Source of the DNA: Beijerinckiaceae bacterium RH AL1 | Lineage (GTDB): Bacteria > Pseudomonadota > Alphaproteobacteria > Rhizobiales > Beijerinckiaceae | Assembly: GCA_901457705.2 (NCBI GenBank) | Contig: LR590083.2 | Location: 1,240,597 to 1,304,596, forward strand | DNA length: 64,000 bases | Direction: 5' to 3' | Part shown: one piece after another, positions 48,510-57,507 of the stretch | How positions within the stretch are numbered: the stretch's first letter is position 1 | Layout of the letters: each line of letters starts with the position of its first letter | The notes under the pieces: generated by a model | Database searches by the model: none | Seen by the model: only the letters and a program-made list of their open reading frames with translations | What the model was told of the DNA's origin: nothing | Made by a program: the position numbers and the translations under genes

Positions 48510-49591
48510 CGCTCGCTCCCGGCGCGACGATCGGCATCCTCGGCGGCGGCCAGCTCGGCCGCATGCTGGCGTTCGCCGCCGCGCGGCTCGGCCTGCGCAC
48601 CCATGTCTACTGCCCCGATGCGGACAGCCCCGCCTTCGAGGTGGCGTCACGGCACACCATCGCCGCCTACGAGGACGAGGATGCGCTGCGCGCCTTCGCG
48701 GCTTCCGTCGCGGTGGTGACCTACGAGTTCGAGAACGTGCCGGCGCGCACGGCCGAGGTGTTGTCGCAGGTGCGCCCGGTGCGTCCCGACGCGGCCGCCC
48801 TGGCGGCGAGCCAGGACCGGCTCGTCGAGAAGCAGTTCGTCGCCTCGCTCGGCATCGCCACGGCGCCGTTCCTGCCCGTCGACACGGCGGGCGCGCTGCC
48901 GCGCGCGGTCGCCCAGTTCGGCCGCCCGTCGATCCTGAAGACCCGCCGCTTCGGCTACGACGGCAAGGGCCAGACGACGATCAAGGACGGGTCGGATCTG
49001 GCCGCGGCCTTCCGCTCGCTCGGCGGCGGCGAATGCATCCTCGAGGGCATCGTGCCCTTCACCAAGGAAGTCTCGGTGATCTGCGCGCGCGGGCTCGACG
49101 GCGGCTTCGCCGCCTTCGACGTCTGCGAGAACGTGCACAGGGGCGGCATCCTGCATCGCACCGTCGCGCCGGCGGCGCTGCCGCCCGAGACGGCGGCGGA
49201 GGCTGTGGCGATGGCCAGGACGATCGCAGATGCGCTCGCCTATGTCGGCGTGCTGGCGGTCGAGTTCTTCGTGACGGAGGAGGGCGGTCGCACCAAGCTC
49301 GCCGTCAACGAGATGGCGCCGAGGGTGCACAATTCCGGGCACTGGACCGAGGCCGGCGCCGTGACCTCGCAGTTCGAGCAGCACATCCGCGCGATCTGCG
49401 GCTGGCCGCTCGGCGTGACGACGCGGCATGGCGCCTCCGTCGAGATGGAGAACCTGATCGGCGACGAGGTGGCAACCTGGGCGACGCGGCTCGGCGAGCC
49501 GGGCCTCTGCCTGCACCTCTACGGCAAGGAGGAGGCGCGTCCCGGCCGCAAGATGGGGCACTGGACGCGGGTGCGCGACGAACGGGCATAA
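48506..49591 (+). CDS. purK: 5-(carboxyamino)imidazole ribonucleotide synthase PurK
   Basis: The 361-residue ATP-grasp enzyme has [28 protein letters not shown] and the [14 protein letters not shown] motif. It makes N5-CAIR for PurE. It starts with GTG at 48506, overlapping the purE TGA by GTGA, so the two are translationally coupled. Confidence 0.95.
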   Translation: MTLAPGATIGILGGGQLGRMLAFAAARLGLRTHVYCPDADSPAFEVASRHTIAAYEDEDALRAFAASVAVVTYEFENVPARTAEVLSQVRPVRPDAAALAASQDRLVEKQFVASLGIATAPFLPVDTAGALPRAVAQFGRPSILKTRRFGYDGKGQTTIKDGSDLAAAFRSLGGGECILEGIVPFTKEVSVICARGLDGGFAAFDVCENVHRGGILHRTVAPAALPPETAAEAVAMARTIADALAYVGVLAVEFFVTEEGGRTKLAVNEMAPRVHNSGHWTEAGAVTSQFEQHIRAICGWPLGVTTRHGASVEMENLIGDEVATWATRLGEPGLCLHLYGKEEARPGRKMGHWTRVRDERA

Positions 49592-49622
49592 AAAAAGCCG
49601 CTGTCGGGGGTCCGACAGCGGC
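49590..49622 (-). terminator. Intrinsic terminator facing purK, reading leftward
   Basis: GCCGCTGTCGG (49597-49607) and CCGACAGCGGC (49612-49622) form an 11-bp stem with loop GGGT. On the minus strand it is followed by seven T (the A-run at 49590-49596), so it terminates the leftward DUF465 transcript; the plus side lacks a U-run. Confidence 0.82.
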
Positions 49623-49713
49623 GCCATCGTGCGTGTGCGAGAAACAAACACGGTGTGTGTGAAGCACCCGGCCGGGCGCGCCGCGCCCGACCGGCATCGT
49701 CAATGCCGACCTG

Positions 49714-49893
49714 CTAGTGCAGGGTCTTCGCGCTCCGCAGCTTGGCGATCTCGTCCTTGAGCAGGAGCTTCTTGCGCTTCAGCTCGGCGACCTTCGCCTC
49801 GTTGGTGGCAGCGTGGACCTGCTCTTCGGAAATCGCGCGATCGAGCGCCGAATGGCGCCGCTCGAGCTCCGTCAGGTGGTTCTGCAGTGACAT
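49714..49893 (-). CDS. DUF465 (YdcH-like) coiled-coil protein, 59 aa
   Basis: The minus-strand frame from an ATG at 49893 gives 59 residues: MSLQNHLTELERRHSALDRA, then ISEEQVHAATNEAKVAEL and KRKKLLLKDEIAKLRSAKTLH. The lysine-rich helix is the DUF465 motif. It is convergent with purK and has its own terminator. It is about the same length as other family members. Confidence 0.88.
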   Translation of the reverse strand: MSLQNHLTELERRHSALDRAISEEQVHAATNEAKVAELKRKKLLLKDEIAKLRSAKTLH

Positions 49894-50090
49894 GCGGGTC
49901 TGTCCTTTCGTTGTTGGACAGCGCTCAGTGTGACACAGGCACGACGGCCGGCAAGTGATTTTGTATTAATACGGAATGGTCCTGCCTGTGGTTTTGGAGC
50001 CGCGATCGGATCGCGAGCAAGTTGCTCGCAAGCGCATCGCGTCGTCGCCGCACATCGCGGCACCGCTGCCCGTTGGGCAGACAGACCGAG

Positions 50091-51902
50091 CTACTCCATC
50101 GCCTCCAGCTCGCCGATCAGGCCCTCGACCATGCCGAGGCCGATCTGCCAGAAGCCGGGATCGGCGGCGTTGAGCCCAAAGGGCGCCAGCAGCTCCGAAT
50201 GGTGCTTGGTGCCGCCCGCCGCCAGCATCGCCAGGTAGCGCTCGGCGAAGCCGTCCTGGGCCTTCTCGAACACGCCGTAGAGCGAGTTCACCAGGCAATC
50301 GCCGAAGGCATACGCGTAGACGTAGAATGGCGAGTGGATGAAGTGGGGGATGTAGGACCAGAAGACCTCGTAGCCCGGCTTCAGCTCGATCGCCGGCCCG
50401 AGGCTCTCGGCCTGGACGCTCATCCAGATGTCCGAGATCGCCTCCGACGTCAGCTCGCCCTCGCGGCGGGCGAGGTGCAGCTTGCGCTCGAACGTATAGA
50501 ACGCGATCTGGCGCACGACCGTGTTGATCATGTCCTCGACCTTGGCCGCCAGCATGGCGCGGCGCTCGGCGCGCGACCCCGTCTTGTCGAGCAGCGCACG
50601 GAAGGTCAGCATCTCGCCGAACACGCTCGCCGTCTCGGCCAGGGTGAGCGGCGTCGGCGCCATGAGCGCGCCCTGCGGGCCCGCCAGCACCTGGTGCACG
50701 CCGTGGCCGAGCTCGTGGGCGAGAGTCATCACGTCGCGCGGCTTGCCCTGGTAGTTGAGCAGGACGTAGGGGTGCGCCGAGGGCACGGTCGGATGCGCGA
50801 AGGCGCCCGGCGCCTTGCCGGGCCGCGTCGGCGCATCGATCCAGCGCTCGTCGAAGAAGCGCTGGGCGATGCCCGCCATCTTGGGCGAGAAGCCGGCATA
50901 GGCGTCGAGCACGGTGGCCCGCGCCTCGCTCCACGGCATGGCGCGCGAGGGCACGTCCGGCAGCGGCGCGTTGCGGTCCCAATGGGGCAGGGCGTCGACG
51001 CCGAACCACTTGGCCTTCAGCCTGTAGTAGCGGTGCGAGAGCCTGGGATAGGCGTCGCGCACCGCCTCGACCAGCGCATCGACGACCTCGCGCTCGATGC
51101 GGTTCGAGAGGTGGCGCGCATCTGCGACGTCGGTGAAGCCGCGCCAGCGGTCGGCGATCTCCTTGTCCTTGGCGAGCGTGTTGGTGATCAGCGCGAAGGT
51201 GCGCAGGTTGCCCTTCAAACCTTTGGACAGGGCCTCGGCCGCCCGGCGGCGCACCGCGCCGTTCTCGTCCTGCAGCAGCGAGAGGGTGGGCTCGAGCGAC
51301 AGCTCCTCGCCGTCGACCTCAAAGCGCAGCGCCGCCATCGTCTCGTCGAAGAGGCGGTTCCAGGCGGACGCGCCGGTGGTCGATTTCTCGAGGAAGAGCT
51401 GCTCGAGCTTGTCGTCGAGCTGGAACGGCTTGTCCTTGCGGATGTCGTCGAGCCAGGGCTTGTAGTGCGCGCATTCGCCGGCCGCGGCGGCATCGAGGAT
51501 CGCATCGTCGATGCGGTTCAGCTCGAGCTGGAAGAACAGCAGGTCGGTCGAGGCTTGCGTCACCTTGTCCTGCGCGTCGACATAGAACTTCGAGCGCGCG
51601 GGATCGGTGGTGTCGCCGGCGTAGACGAGGCCGGCGTAGCTCATGATGCGGCCGAGCGTGTCGTCGATGGCCTCGTAGCGGCGGATCGCCTCGAGGAGGC
51701 CGCCATCGCGTGCGAGCGCCTCGAGCTTGCCTTTGTAGTCGGCCGCGAAGGCCGCGCAGTCCGCACCGGCGCGCTTCATGTCGTCGGCGAAGGCGGGCGA
51801 GTCCATGCCGGGATAGAGGTCGGCGAGGTTCCACTCCGGCAGGTCGCCGAGGTTCGTCTCGGCGCGCAGGGCGGCCTCGGCGGGGGAGCGGAAGGGATGC
51901 AT
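50091..51902 (-). CDS. pepF: M3 oligoendopeptidase PepF
   Basis: The 603-residue enzyme has HELGHGVHQVL (HExxH) and the third-ligand region LAETASVFGEMLTF. The N-terminal helices and the FIHSPFYVYAYAFG segment are typical of M3B oligoendopeptidase F. It cleaves peptides of 6-20 residues. The start at MHPFRSPAEAALRAETN is preceded by GAGG at 8 nt. A second M3 peptidase is at 15-17 kb. Confidence 0.92.
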   Translation of the reverse strand: MHPFRSPAEAALRAETNLGDLPEWNLADLYPGMDSPAFADDMKRAGADCAAFAADYKGKLEALARDGGLLEAIRRYEAIDDTLGRIMSYAGLVYAGDTTDPARSKFYVDAQDKVTQASTDLLFFQLELNRIDDAILDAAAAGECAHYKPWLDDIRKDKPFQLDDKLEQLFLEKSTTGASAWNRLFDETMAALRFEVDGEELSLEPTLSLLQDENGAVRRRAAEALSKGLKGNLRTFALITNTLAKDKEIADRWRGFTDVADARHLSNRIEREVVDALVEAVRDAYPRLSHRYYRLKAKWFGVDALPHWDRNAPLPDVPSRAMPWSEARATVLDAYAGFSPKMAGIAQRFFDERWIDAPTRPGKAPGAFAHPTVPSAHPYVLLNYQGKPRDVMTLAHELGHGVHQVLAGPQGALMAPTPLTLAETASVFGEMLTFRALLDKTGSRAERRAMLAAKVEDMINTVVRQIAFYTFERKLHLARREGELTSEAISDIWMSVQAESLGPAIELKPGYEVFWSYIPHFIHSPFYVYAYAFGDCLVNSLYGVFEKAQDGFAERYLAMLAAGGTKHHSELLAPFGLNAADPGFWQIGLGMVEGLIGELEAME

Positions 51903-51988
51903 GGCAAATCCTCGTGGCGGCACGAGGCCCGTGGTATCTCGCGCAGAGGGGCGCGGGCAAGGCGGCATGGCGCCCCGAGGCTAGAGGC

Positions 51989-52210
51989 TTAGGCCTGGGC
52001 GATCGGCCGGCCGGTCATGTCCTCGCGCAGCTCGACGTACCAGCCGCGATGCAGGGCCTCCTCCTCGAGGCCGAGGTCGGCCGCGTCGACGGTCTCGGCG
52101 ACGAGCGTCCAGTTGCGCTTCGTGTAGGCGGCGACCGGGAACCTCATATCGCTACGGACGAACAGGAAGCGGTCGGCGTCCCAGGCATGCTTGTAGAGGC
52201 GTCCGAACAT
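51989..52210 (-). CDS. Hypothetical protein, 73 aa
   Basis: The small mixed alpha/beta product (MFGRLYKHAWDADRFLFVRS, ending MTGRPIAQA) lies 86 nt upstream of pepF on the same strand and could be co-transcribed. No family is recognised. A CG-rich hairpin lies just upstream of it. Confidence 0.45.
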   Translation of the reverse strand: MFGRLYKHAWDADRFLFVRSDMRFPVAAYTKRNWTLVAETVDAADLGLEEEALHRGWYVELREDMTGRPIAQA

Positions 52211-52248
52211 GCCCGGTCCCGCAGGGTCACCCGGTCGCCGCTTTTAAT

Positions 52249-52270
52249 CGCGCGCGCTTTAACGCGCGCG
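52249..52270. repeat. (CG)4 hairpin, alternating CG
   Basis: CGCGCGCG occurs at 52249-52256 and 52263-52270 around CTTTAA. The arms can pair, and the plus-strand 3' side runs CCTTTT. It lies 39 bp upstream of the 73-aa gene. Alternating CG can also adopt a left-handed form. Confidence 0.4.
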
Positions 52271-52488
52271 CCTTTTGGCGCATAGCGGCCCAGCGTGCTG
52301 CGCGTATACCGGGGAGCCGCCGCAGCGATGCGAAGAATTCGTGACGGGTTCGAGCGATCTGTCAGCCTCTTGCGAAGGCTTGATGACATCCGATGGAGCC
52401 TCGATGCCCTAGCCAAAAAGGTGGTGCTCGAACGTTTTTCGGCGCCGAGGCTACTCCGCCTCTCAATCGGCGAAGAAAACATTGGATT

Positions 52489-52881
52489 TTAATACGACAT
52501 TATAACCCCCTCGGTATCTTCCCGGGTCCATAGGAAAGGCGGTTCAATTCTGTACTTTATCGTCGACTGTCCTAGCTTTTCGACGATACCGAGTATGTGG
52601 TAGGCGATACCCTCAAATATTTTGAATGGGATATGTTCGGCAAGTTTCCTGCTATGCAGAAAGTTCTCATTGGTCACGTTGGAGATTGTCTTGATATGCA
52701 GCACGTCCTTAGGATCGAACTCCTCGATATAAATACGATAGATTGTTCTATCAGAAAAGATGGCTGGGCTCTTGTTGTTTATAGGGAGGTCGCTGCCGCA
52801 AAAGGGACAAAGGCCCTTAATTGTCAGGTGGCGAATGTCCGAGCAGCAACTGGGGCAGGTCGGCGGGTACCTCTCTGTCAT
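52489..52881 (-). CDS. Zinc-ribbon protein in an AT-richer pocket
   Basis: The 130-residue protein starts MTERYPPTCPSCC and has Cys pairs C9-x2-C12 and C25-x2-C28, a zinc ribbon. After residue 45 the segment FDPKDVLHIKTISNVTNENF to the C-terminus has the alternating pattern of the ribosomal L7/L12 C-terminal domain, which is my guess only. Codon use (many ATA, AAT, TTT) and GC are well below the neighbours, suggesting transfer. AGGA lies 9 nt before the ATG. Confidence 0.65.
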   Translation of the reverse strand: MTERYPPTCPSCCSDIRHLTIKGLCPFCGSDLPINNKSPAIFSDRTIYRIYIEEFDPKDVLHIKTISNVTNENFLHSRKLAEHIPFKIFEGIAYHILGIVEKLGQSTIKYRIEPPFLWTREDTEGVIMSY

Positions 52882-52939
52882 GACGCAAGTCCTGCCGCAA
52901 AATAAGCCGCTGGCCGCGTAGCCCTGGAGTTGGTCCAGC

Positions 52940-53209
52940 CTATCGCGCCTCGTGCTTGCCGAAAATCTCGCACGTGGTTTCGTTTACGTAGACAGCGTGA
53001 TCTTGGCCAACGCCCGACAGCACGATCCGCAAACGAGATCCCACTTACTCCGCATAGTAAAACGCAACTCCCGAGCTGCCTGCAAATGGATTCTTGAGCA
53101 CGCCGCGAAGGCTTCCACCGCAATTCAAGATAGACGCTTCATCGACTCCGCCGCCCGGCACATCCTCGATGACGATCGGCAATCCAACTTCATGTGTTAG
53201 ACTTTGCTC
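52940..53209 (-). pseudogene. Decayed gene, 89 codons with one internal stop
   Basis: One minus-strand frame reads coding-like sequence from 53209 with no start codon: HEVGLPIVIEDVPGGGV, NCGGSLRGVLKNPFAGSSG, VAFYYAE, then TAA at 53045-53047, then VGSRLRIVLSGVGQDHAVYV and NETTCEIFGKHEAR to TAG at 52940. The one-codon gap suggests a broken gene, or two short coupled frames. It is in the 414-bp gap between the zinc-ribbon protein and the cupin. The remainder of that gap shows nothing. Confidence 0.35.
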
Positions 53210-53295
53210 TCAAACCTATCACGGCAATGCACGCAGCCCGGCAGTGGTCGTCGCCGACGTCGAGACAATAGGCGAGCGGAGCGAAGGCAAGATCG

Positions 53296-53853
53296 TCAGC
53301 GCACGATCTTCTTCAAAAAATCCGCGCCGAGGCCGACGGCGTCGTAGTGGCGGCTGGCGTTCTCGAGCTTGGTGAAGACGTCCTCGTAGCCGAGCGCCTT
53401 CCCGTACGGGTCGACGTAGGTGTAGCCGCCGGTGACGTGGAAGAGCGTCGCCATCTCGGTGACGTCGTCCGGCACGACCAGCGTGTGCGTCTCGCCCGGC
53501 GGCTCGAAGGCGTAGTCGCCGGCCGACGCGATCCAGTCGTGCTCGAGATAGTGCCACTTGCCGCGCAGCGTCAGCGCGTGGACCGGCCCGCTGTGGCGGT
53601 GGCGCGACAGCACGCCGGCCTGCCGCACGCGGAGGATGTTGACGTAGTAGCCCTGGCTCACGTTGAGCAGCAGCGGCTTGAACGAGACATGCGCCGATTG
53701 CGGCACCCACTCGCGCGGGTCGCCGCCGTCGAGGTCGAGGACGTTGGCGGTGAACGTGTCCGGCACCATGCCGAACGGCTGCGGCTTCTGGTAGGCGACC
53801 TTGCTCTCGTCGAGCTCCGAGGTCCGGACGGGGCTGTTCACGTTACGCTCCAT
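53296..53853 (-). CDS. Cupin, 2,4'-dihydroxyacetophenone dioxygenase-like
   Basis: The 185-residue single cupin has WVPQSAHVSFKPLLLNVSQG, SRHRHSGPVH (HxH metal ligands) and YLEHDWIASAGDYAFEPPGE. The pattern matches dihydroxyacetophenone-dioxygenase-like proteins, which use iron to cleave ketone-linked C-C bonds. The substrate is unknown. Confidence 0.72.
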   Translation of the reverse strand: MERNVNSPVRTSELDESKVAYQKPQPFGMVPDTFTANVLDLDGGDPREWVPQSAHVSFKPLLLNVSQGYYVNILRVRQAGVLSRHRHSGPVHALTLRGKWHYLEHDWIASAGDYAFEPPGETHTLVVPDDVTEMATLFHVTGGYTYVDPYGKALGYEDVFTKLENASRHYDAVGLGADFLKKIVR

Positions 53854-53936
53854 GCTTTGAGATTAAACGATCCGCGGCCGACCATGAGCCGGACGTCGCC
53901 GCATCGCAAGCATCGCGATCGGATGCCGAAACGTCA

Positions 53937-54064
53937 GCGTCGGCGAGCGCCGACAAAGGTTCTCGCCCAAGTCGGCGCACGGCGACATTGGCTCCTTCCC
54001 AAGTCGCCGAGCGCCGATATTCGACCCCCGCCGATGTCGGGGGCCGCCGACATCACACCGGCGA
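53937..54064. repeat. Four contiguous 32-bp units with an internal palindrome
   Basis: Units at 53937-53968, 53969-54000, 54001-54032 and 54033-54064 abut exactly. Each holds a palindromic core: GTCGGCG-AG-CGCCGAC in unit 1, GTCGGCGCACGGCGAC in unit 2, GTCGCCGAGCGCCGAT in unit 3, and GATGTCGG/CCGACATC in unit 4. A pyrimidine-rich tail follows each. It overlaps the 3' end of the aldo/keto reductase gene by 12 bp and ends about 200 bp before the cupin start. Confidence 0.75.
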
Positions 54065-55081
54065 CGGGTTGCGTTCGCGGAAGCCGGCCTGATGCCAGTA
54101 GGGATAGGGCGCCGGCCGCGCGCTCGCCTCGTCGAGCCGCTTCACCTGCTCCGGCGTCAGGTTCCAGCCGACGGCGCCGAGATTCTGGCGCAGCTGCTCC
54201 TCGTTGCGGGCGCCGACGATCACGTTGGCGACGGTCGGGCGCTGCAGCAGCCAGTTGAGGGCGATCTGCGGCACGCTCTTGCCCGTCTCCTTGGCGACGG
54301 CATCGATCGCATCGACGACCTTGTAGACATACTCGTCCTCGAGCGGCGGTCCGGCATCGGCGGTCTTGTGCAGGCGGCTCGTCTCGGGCAGCGGCTGGCC
54401 GCGCCGGATCTTGCCGGTGAGCCGGCCCCAGCCGAGCGGGCTCCAGACGATCGCGCCGAGGCCCTGGTCGAGGCCGAGCGGCATCAGCTCGTGCTCGTAG
54501 TCGCGGCCGACGAGCGAGTAGTAGGTTTGGTTCGCGACATAGCGCGGGTAGCCGTAGCGGTCGGCGCAGGCCAGCGACTTCATGATGTGCCAGCCGGAGA
54601 AGTTGGAGACGCCGATGTAGCGGATCTTGCCGGCGCGCACGAAGTGGTCGAGCGTCATCAAGACCTCCTCGACGGGCGTCAGCGCGTCGAAGCCGTGCAG
54701 CTGGAAGATGTCGATGTAGTCGGTGCCGAGCCGCTTCAGCTGATGCTCGATCGTCGAGGTGAGATGGGCGCGCGAGGAGCCGACCTGATTCTGCGCGTCG
54801 CCGAAGCGGAAGGTCGCCTTCGTCGAGATGATGAGGCCGTCGCGCGGGCGCCCCTTGATCGCCGCGCCCAGCACCTCCTCCGCCGCGCCGGACGAATAGA
54901 TGTCGGCGGTATCGAACATGTTGAGCCCGGCCTCGAGGCAGATGTCGATCAGCCGGCTGGCTTCCTGCACGTCGGTCGTTCCCCAGGCCTTGAAGAACTC
55001 GCCCTTGCCGCCGAACGTGCCGGTGCCGAAGGAGAGAACGGGGACGGTGAAGCCGGATGCGCCGAGGCGTCGGTATTCCAT
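54053..55081 (-). CDS. Aldo/keto reductase
   Basis: The 342-residue (beta/alpha)8 reductase has FDTADIYSSG (catalytic Asp and Tyr), the Lys of ISTKATF and the His of DIFQLHGFD, and the C-terminal NADPH-binding segment VIVGARNEEQLRQNL. It reduces aldehydes or ketones; substrate unknown. The ATG at 55081 begins the conserved MEYRRLGASGF. It is upstream of the cupin on the same strand. Confidence 0.9.
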   Translation of the reverse strand: MEYRRLGASGFTVPVLSFGTGTFGGKGEFFKAWGTTDVQEASRLIDICLEAGLNMFDTADIYSSGAAEEVLGAAIKGRPRDGLIISTKATFRFGDAQNQVGSSRAHLTSTIEHQLKRLGTDYIDIFQLHGFDALTPVEEVLMTLDHFVRAGKIRYIGVSNFSGWHIMKSLACADRYGYPRYVANQTYYSLVGRDYEHELMPLGLDQGLGAIVWSPLGWGRLTGKIRRGQPLPETSRLHKTADAGPPLEDEYVYKVVDAIDAVAKETGKSVPQIALNWLLQRPTVANVIVGARNEEQLRQNLGAVGWNLTPEQVKRLDEASARPAPYPYWHQAGFRERNPSPV

Positions 55082-55142
55082 GGGATCGATCTCCTTCGAT
55101 GGCTGTGCCGATGGAGATAAGCGTCGAGTGGAGAAGCGCCAG

Positions 55143-55628
55143 CTATCTTGGGCGCCGTCGATGCGCCGCCATGACGAGAAGGACGAGGGCGGCGAGCGGA
55201 GCGGCCACCGCCCAGAGCAGGGTCGTGTCGAGGCCGGCGAGATCGCCCCGGTTAACGAGCCCGGCGATCTGGCCCGCCGCGTCGCCGCCGAGCGCGATCG
55301 CCGCGGTCCAGACGATGGCGCCCTTGAAGGGCATGGGGCGCGTCGGCGCCACGCAGGCCACAAGGCCGAGGGCGAGATCGGCCAGCCCGACCTCGCGCTG
55401 GAACGGGCTCGGCTCCAGGCCGATCATCTGCGCCGAGGACACGGGTCGCGCGAGGTGCCACCACGCCGCCCAGAGCAACGGCAGCGCGAGGCCCAGGAGG
55501 AGCACGTAGCCGAGCAGCCGCTCGGCCTTGAGGTGGGTCTCGAGGCAGAGCGGGATGACGAACGCGAGCACCAGCCCGATCACCGGGACGTTGCCGAGCG
55601 CGAGCCCGATGAGGCGGTCGACGTCCAT
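55143..55628 (-). CDS. DUF6790-like membrane protein
   Basis: The 161-residue protein has about five hydrophobic helices and the motif PSPFQREVGLADLALGLVACVA typical of DUF6790 membrane proteins. An ATG at 55667 is an alternative start. No function is known. Confidence 0.7.
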   Translation of the reverse strand: MDVDRLIGLALGNVPVIGLVLAFVIPLCLETHLKAERLLGYVLLLGLALPLLWAAWWHLARPVSSAQMIGLEPSPFQREVGLADLALGLVACVAPTRPMPFKGAIVWTAAIALGGDAAGQIAGLVNRGDLAGLDTTLLWAVAAPLAALVLLVMAAHRRRPR

Positions 55629-55800
55629 CCCTTGCCGTGGCTCCTCGTAAGTTGCGGAAGCGCGCATTACGCAGGCCGCGCGCGTGGATGCAACGGCCCT
55701 TGGCGCGAGGGCCAAAACCGGATGTCGCACTTGGACCTGACGTCGAGCGGCAGCCCGATGCCTCGTTTGCCGGCGTCGCGCATTCCGCCTAGATAGGCCC

Positions 55801-56640
55801 ATGGACACACGCATCAGCCGCCGCTTCGCCGCGCTCGCGCGCGAGGACCGCGCGGGCCTCATCACCTTCACCATGGCCGGCGACCCCGACGGCGCCACGT
55901 CGCTCGAGATCCTCCGCGCGCTGCCTGCGGCGGGGGCCGACCTCCTCGAGATCGGCATGCCGTTCACCGACCCGATGGCCGACGGGCCGGCGATCCAGGC
56001 GGCCGGCCTGCGGGCGCTGAAGGCCGGCATGACGCTGGAGGCGACGCTCGACATCGTCCGCGCCTTCCGCAAGGGCGACCAGGACACGCCGATCATCCTG
56101 ATGGGCTACTACAATCCGATCTACATCCACGGCGTCGCGCGCTTCCTGGACGAGGCGAAGGCCGCCGGCGTCGATGGGCTGATCGTCGTCGATCTGCCGC
56201 CGGAGGAGGACGCCGAACTCTGCCTGCCGGCCCGCGCCGCAGGCCTCGACTTCATCCGCCTCGCGACGCCGACCACGGACACCGCGCGCCTGCCGGCCGT
56301 GCTCGCGAACACATCGGGCTTCCTCTACTACGTGTCGATCGCCGGCATCACCGGCACGGCGGCGCCCTCGTACGACGCGGTGGGCGCGGCGATCACCAAG
56401 CTGAAGCGCGAGACGAGCCTGCCGATCGCCGTCGGCTTCGGGGTCAGGACCGCCGACAGCGCCGCGGCCATCGTGCGCTCCGGGGCGGATGCGGCCGTGG
56501 TGGGCTCGGCCATCGTCGACCGGGTGAAGGGCTCGCTCGACGCGGAGGGCAGGGCGACGTCCGGAACGGTCGAGGCGGTGGCGAGCCTCGTGCGCGAGCT
56601 CGCCGAAGGCGTGCGGGCCGCCGCCAAGGAGCTGACATGA
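55801..56640 (+). CDS. trpA: Tryptophan synthase alpha chain
   Basis: The 279-residue TIM barrel has [19 protein letters not shown] with the catalytic Glu and Asp, and [13 protein letters not shown]. It cleaves indole-3-glycerol phosphate; TrpB is not in this window. Its TGA overlaps accD as ATGA in the classic alphaproteobacterial trpA-accD-folC operon. Confidence 0.97.
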   Translation: MDTRISRRFAALAREDRAGLITFTMAGDPDGATSLEILRALPAAGADLLEIGMPFTDPMADGPAIQAAGLRALKAGMTLEATLDIVRAFRKGDQDTPIILMGYYNPIYIHGVARFLDEAKAAGVDGLIVVDLPPEEDAELCLPARAAGLDFIRLATPTTDTARLPAVLANTSGFLYYVSIAGITGTAAPSYDAVGAAITKLKRETSLPIAVGFGVRTADSAAAIVRSGADAAVVGSAIVDRVKGSLDAEGRATSGTVEAVASLVRELAEGVRAAAKELT

Positions 56641-57497
56641 ACTGGATCTCGAACGTCGTCCCGCCGAAGATCCGCTCGTTCCTGCGGCGCGAGACGCCCG
56701 AGAACCTGTGGGTCAAGTGCCCGGACTCCGGCGAGCTGGTCTTCCACAAGGACCTTGAGGCGAACCTGCATGTCGTGCCGAGCTCCGGCTATCACATGCG
56801 CTTCCCGGCGCGGCAGCGGCTCGACACGCTCTTCGACGAGGGCAGGTACGAGGAGCTGGCGACCCCCGAGGTGCCGACCGATCCGCTGAAGTTCCGCGAC
56901 GTGAAGCGCTACACGGACAGGCTCAAGGAATACCGCACCAAGACGAACGCGCCCGACGCGATCAAGCTCGCCGCCGGCGCGGTCGAGGGCGTCGAGATGA
57001 TGGTCGCCGTGCAGGACTTCGACTTCCTCGGCGGCTCGCTCGGCATGGCGGCGGGCGAGGCGATCATCACCGGCATGACGGCGGCGATCGATCGGCATCT
57101 GCCGTTCGTCATCTTCACGGCATCGGGCGGCGCGCGCATGCAGGAGGGCATGTTCTCGCTGATGCAGATGCCGCGCACGACGCTGCTCGTGCAGCGCTTG
57201 CGTGCGGCCAAGCTCCCTTACATCGTTGTGCTGACCAACCCGACCACCGGCGGCGTCACGGCCTCGTACGCGATGCTCGGCGACGTGCACATCGCCGAGC
57301 CCGGCGCGGTCATCGGCTTCGCCGGCGCCCGCGTCATCGAGCAGACGATCCGCGAGCGGCTGCCGCCCGGCTTCCAGCGCGCCGAGTATCTGCAGAAGCA
57401 CGGCATGGTCGACATGGTCGTGCCGCGCAAGGACATGCGCTCGACACTGGCGACGCTCTGCTCGGTGTTGATGAACCAGCCGAAGGCGGCGGCGTGA
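56637..57497 (+). CDS. accD: Acetyl-CoA carboxylase carboxyltransferase beta subunit
   Basis: The 286-residue protein matches AccD over its length, with the carboxyltransferase segments [12 protein letters not shown] and [16 protein letters not shown]. The N-terminal zinc ribbon, normally four Cys, is reduced to one: [11 protein letters not shown], and the second pair is VPSS. Such loss is known in some Hyphomicrobiales lineages. It forms the first step of fatty-acid synthesis with AccA. Confidence 0.96.
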   Translation: MNWISNVVPPKIRSFLRRETPENLWVKCPDSGELVFHKDLEANLHVVPSSGYHMRFPARQRLDTLFDEGRYEELATPEVPTDPLKFRDVKRYTDRLKEYRTKTNAPDAIKLAAGAVEGVEMMVAVQDFDFLGGSLGMAAGEAIITGMTAAIDRHLPFVIFTASGGARMQEGMFSLMQMPRTTLLVQRLRAAKLPYIVVLTNPTTGGVTASYAMLGDVHIAEPGAVIGFAGARVIEQTIRERLPPGFQRAEYLQKHGMVDMVVPRKDMRSTLATLCSVLMNQPKAAA

Positions 57498-57507
57498 AGC
57501 GGCGCCC

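Noticed and set aside
52328-52492. 54-codon plus-strand frame (MRRIRDGFERSVSLLRRLDD start)
   Set aside because: There is no ribosome site or family match; it overlaps the region of unusual composition and cannot be supported.
52952-53200. 82-aa plus-strand frame in the decayed region
   Set aside because: The opposite strand gives more coherent coding-like sequence, and this frame has no start context.
53937-54064. CRISPR array
   Set aside because: The 32-bp units abut directly without unique spacers, are degenerate and have no cas genes nearby.
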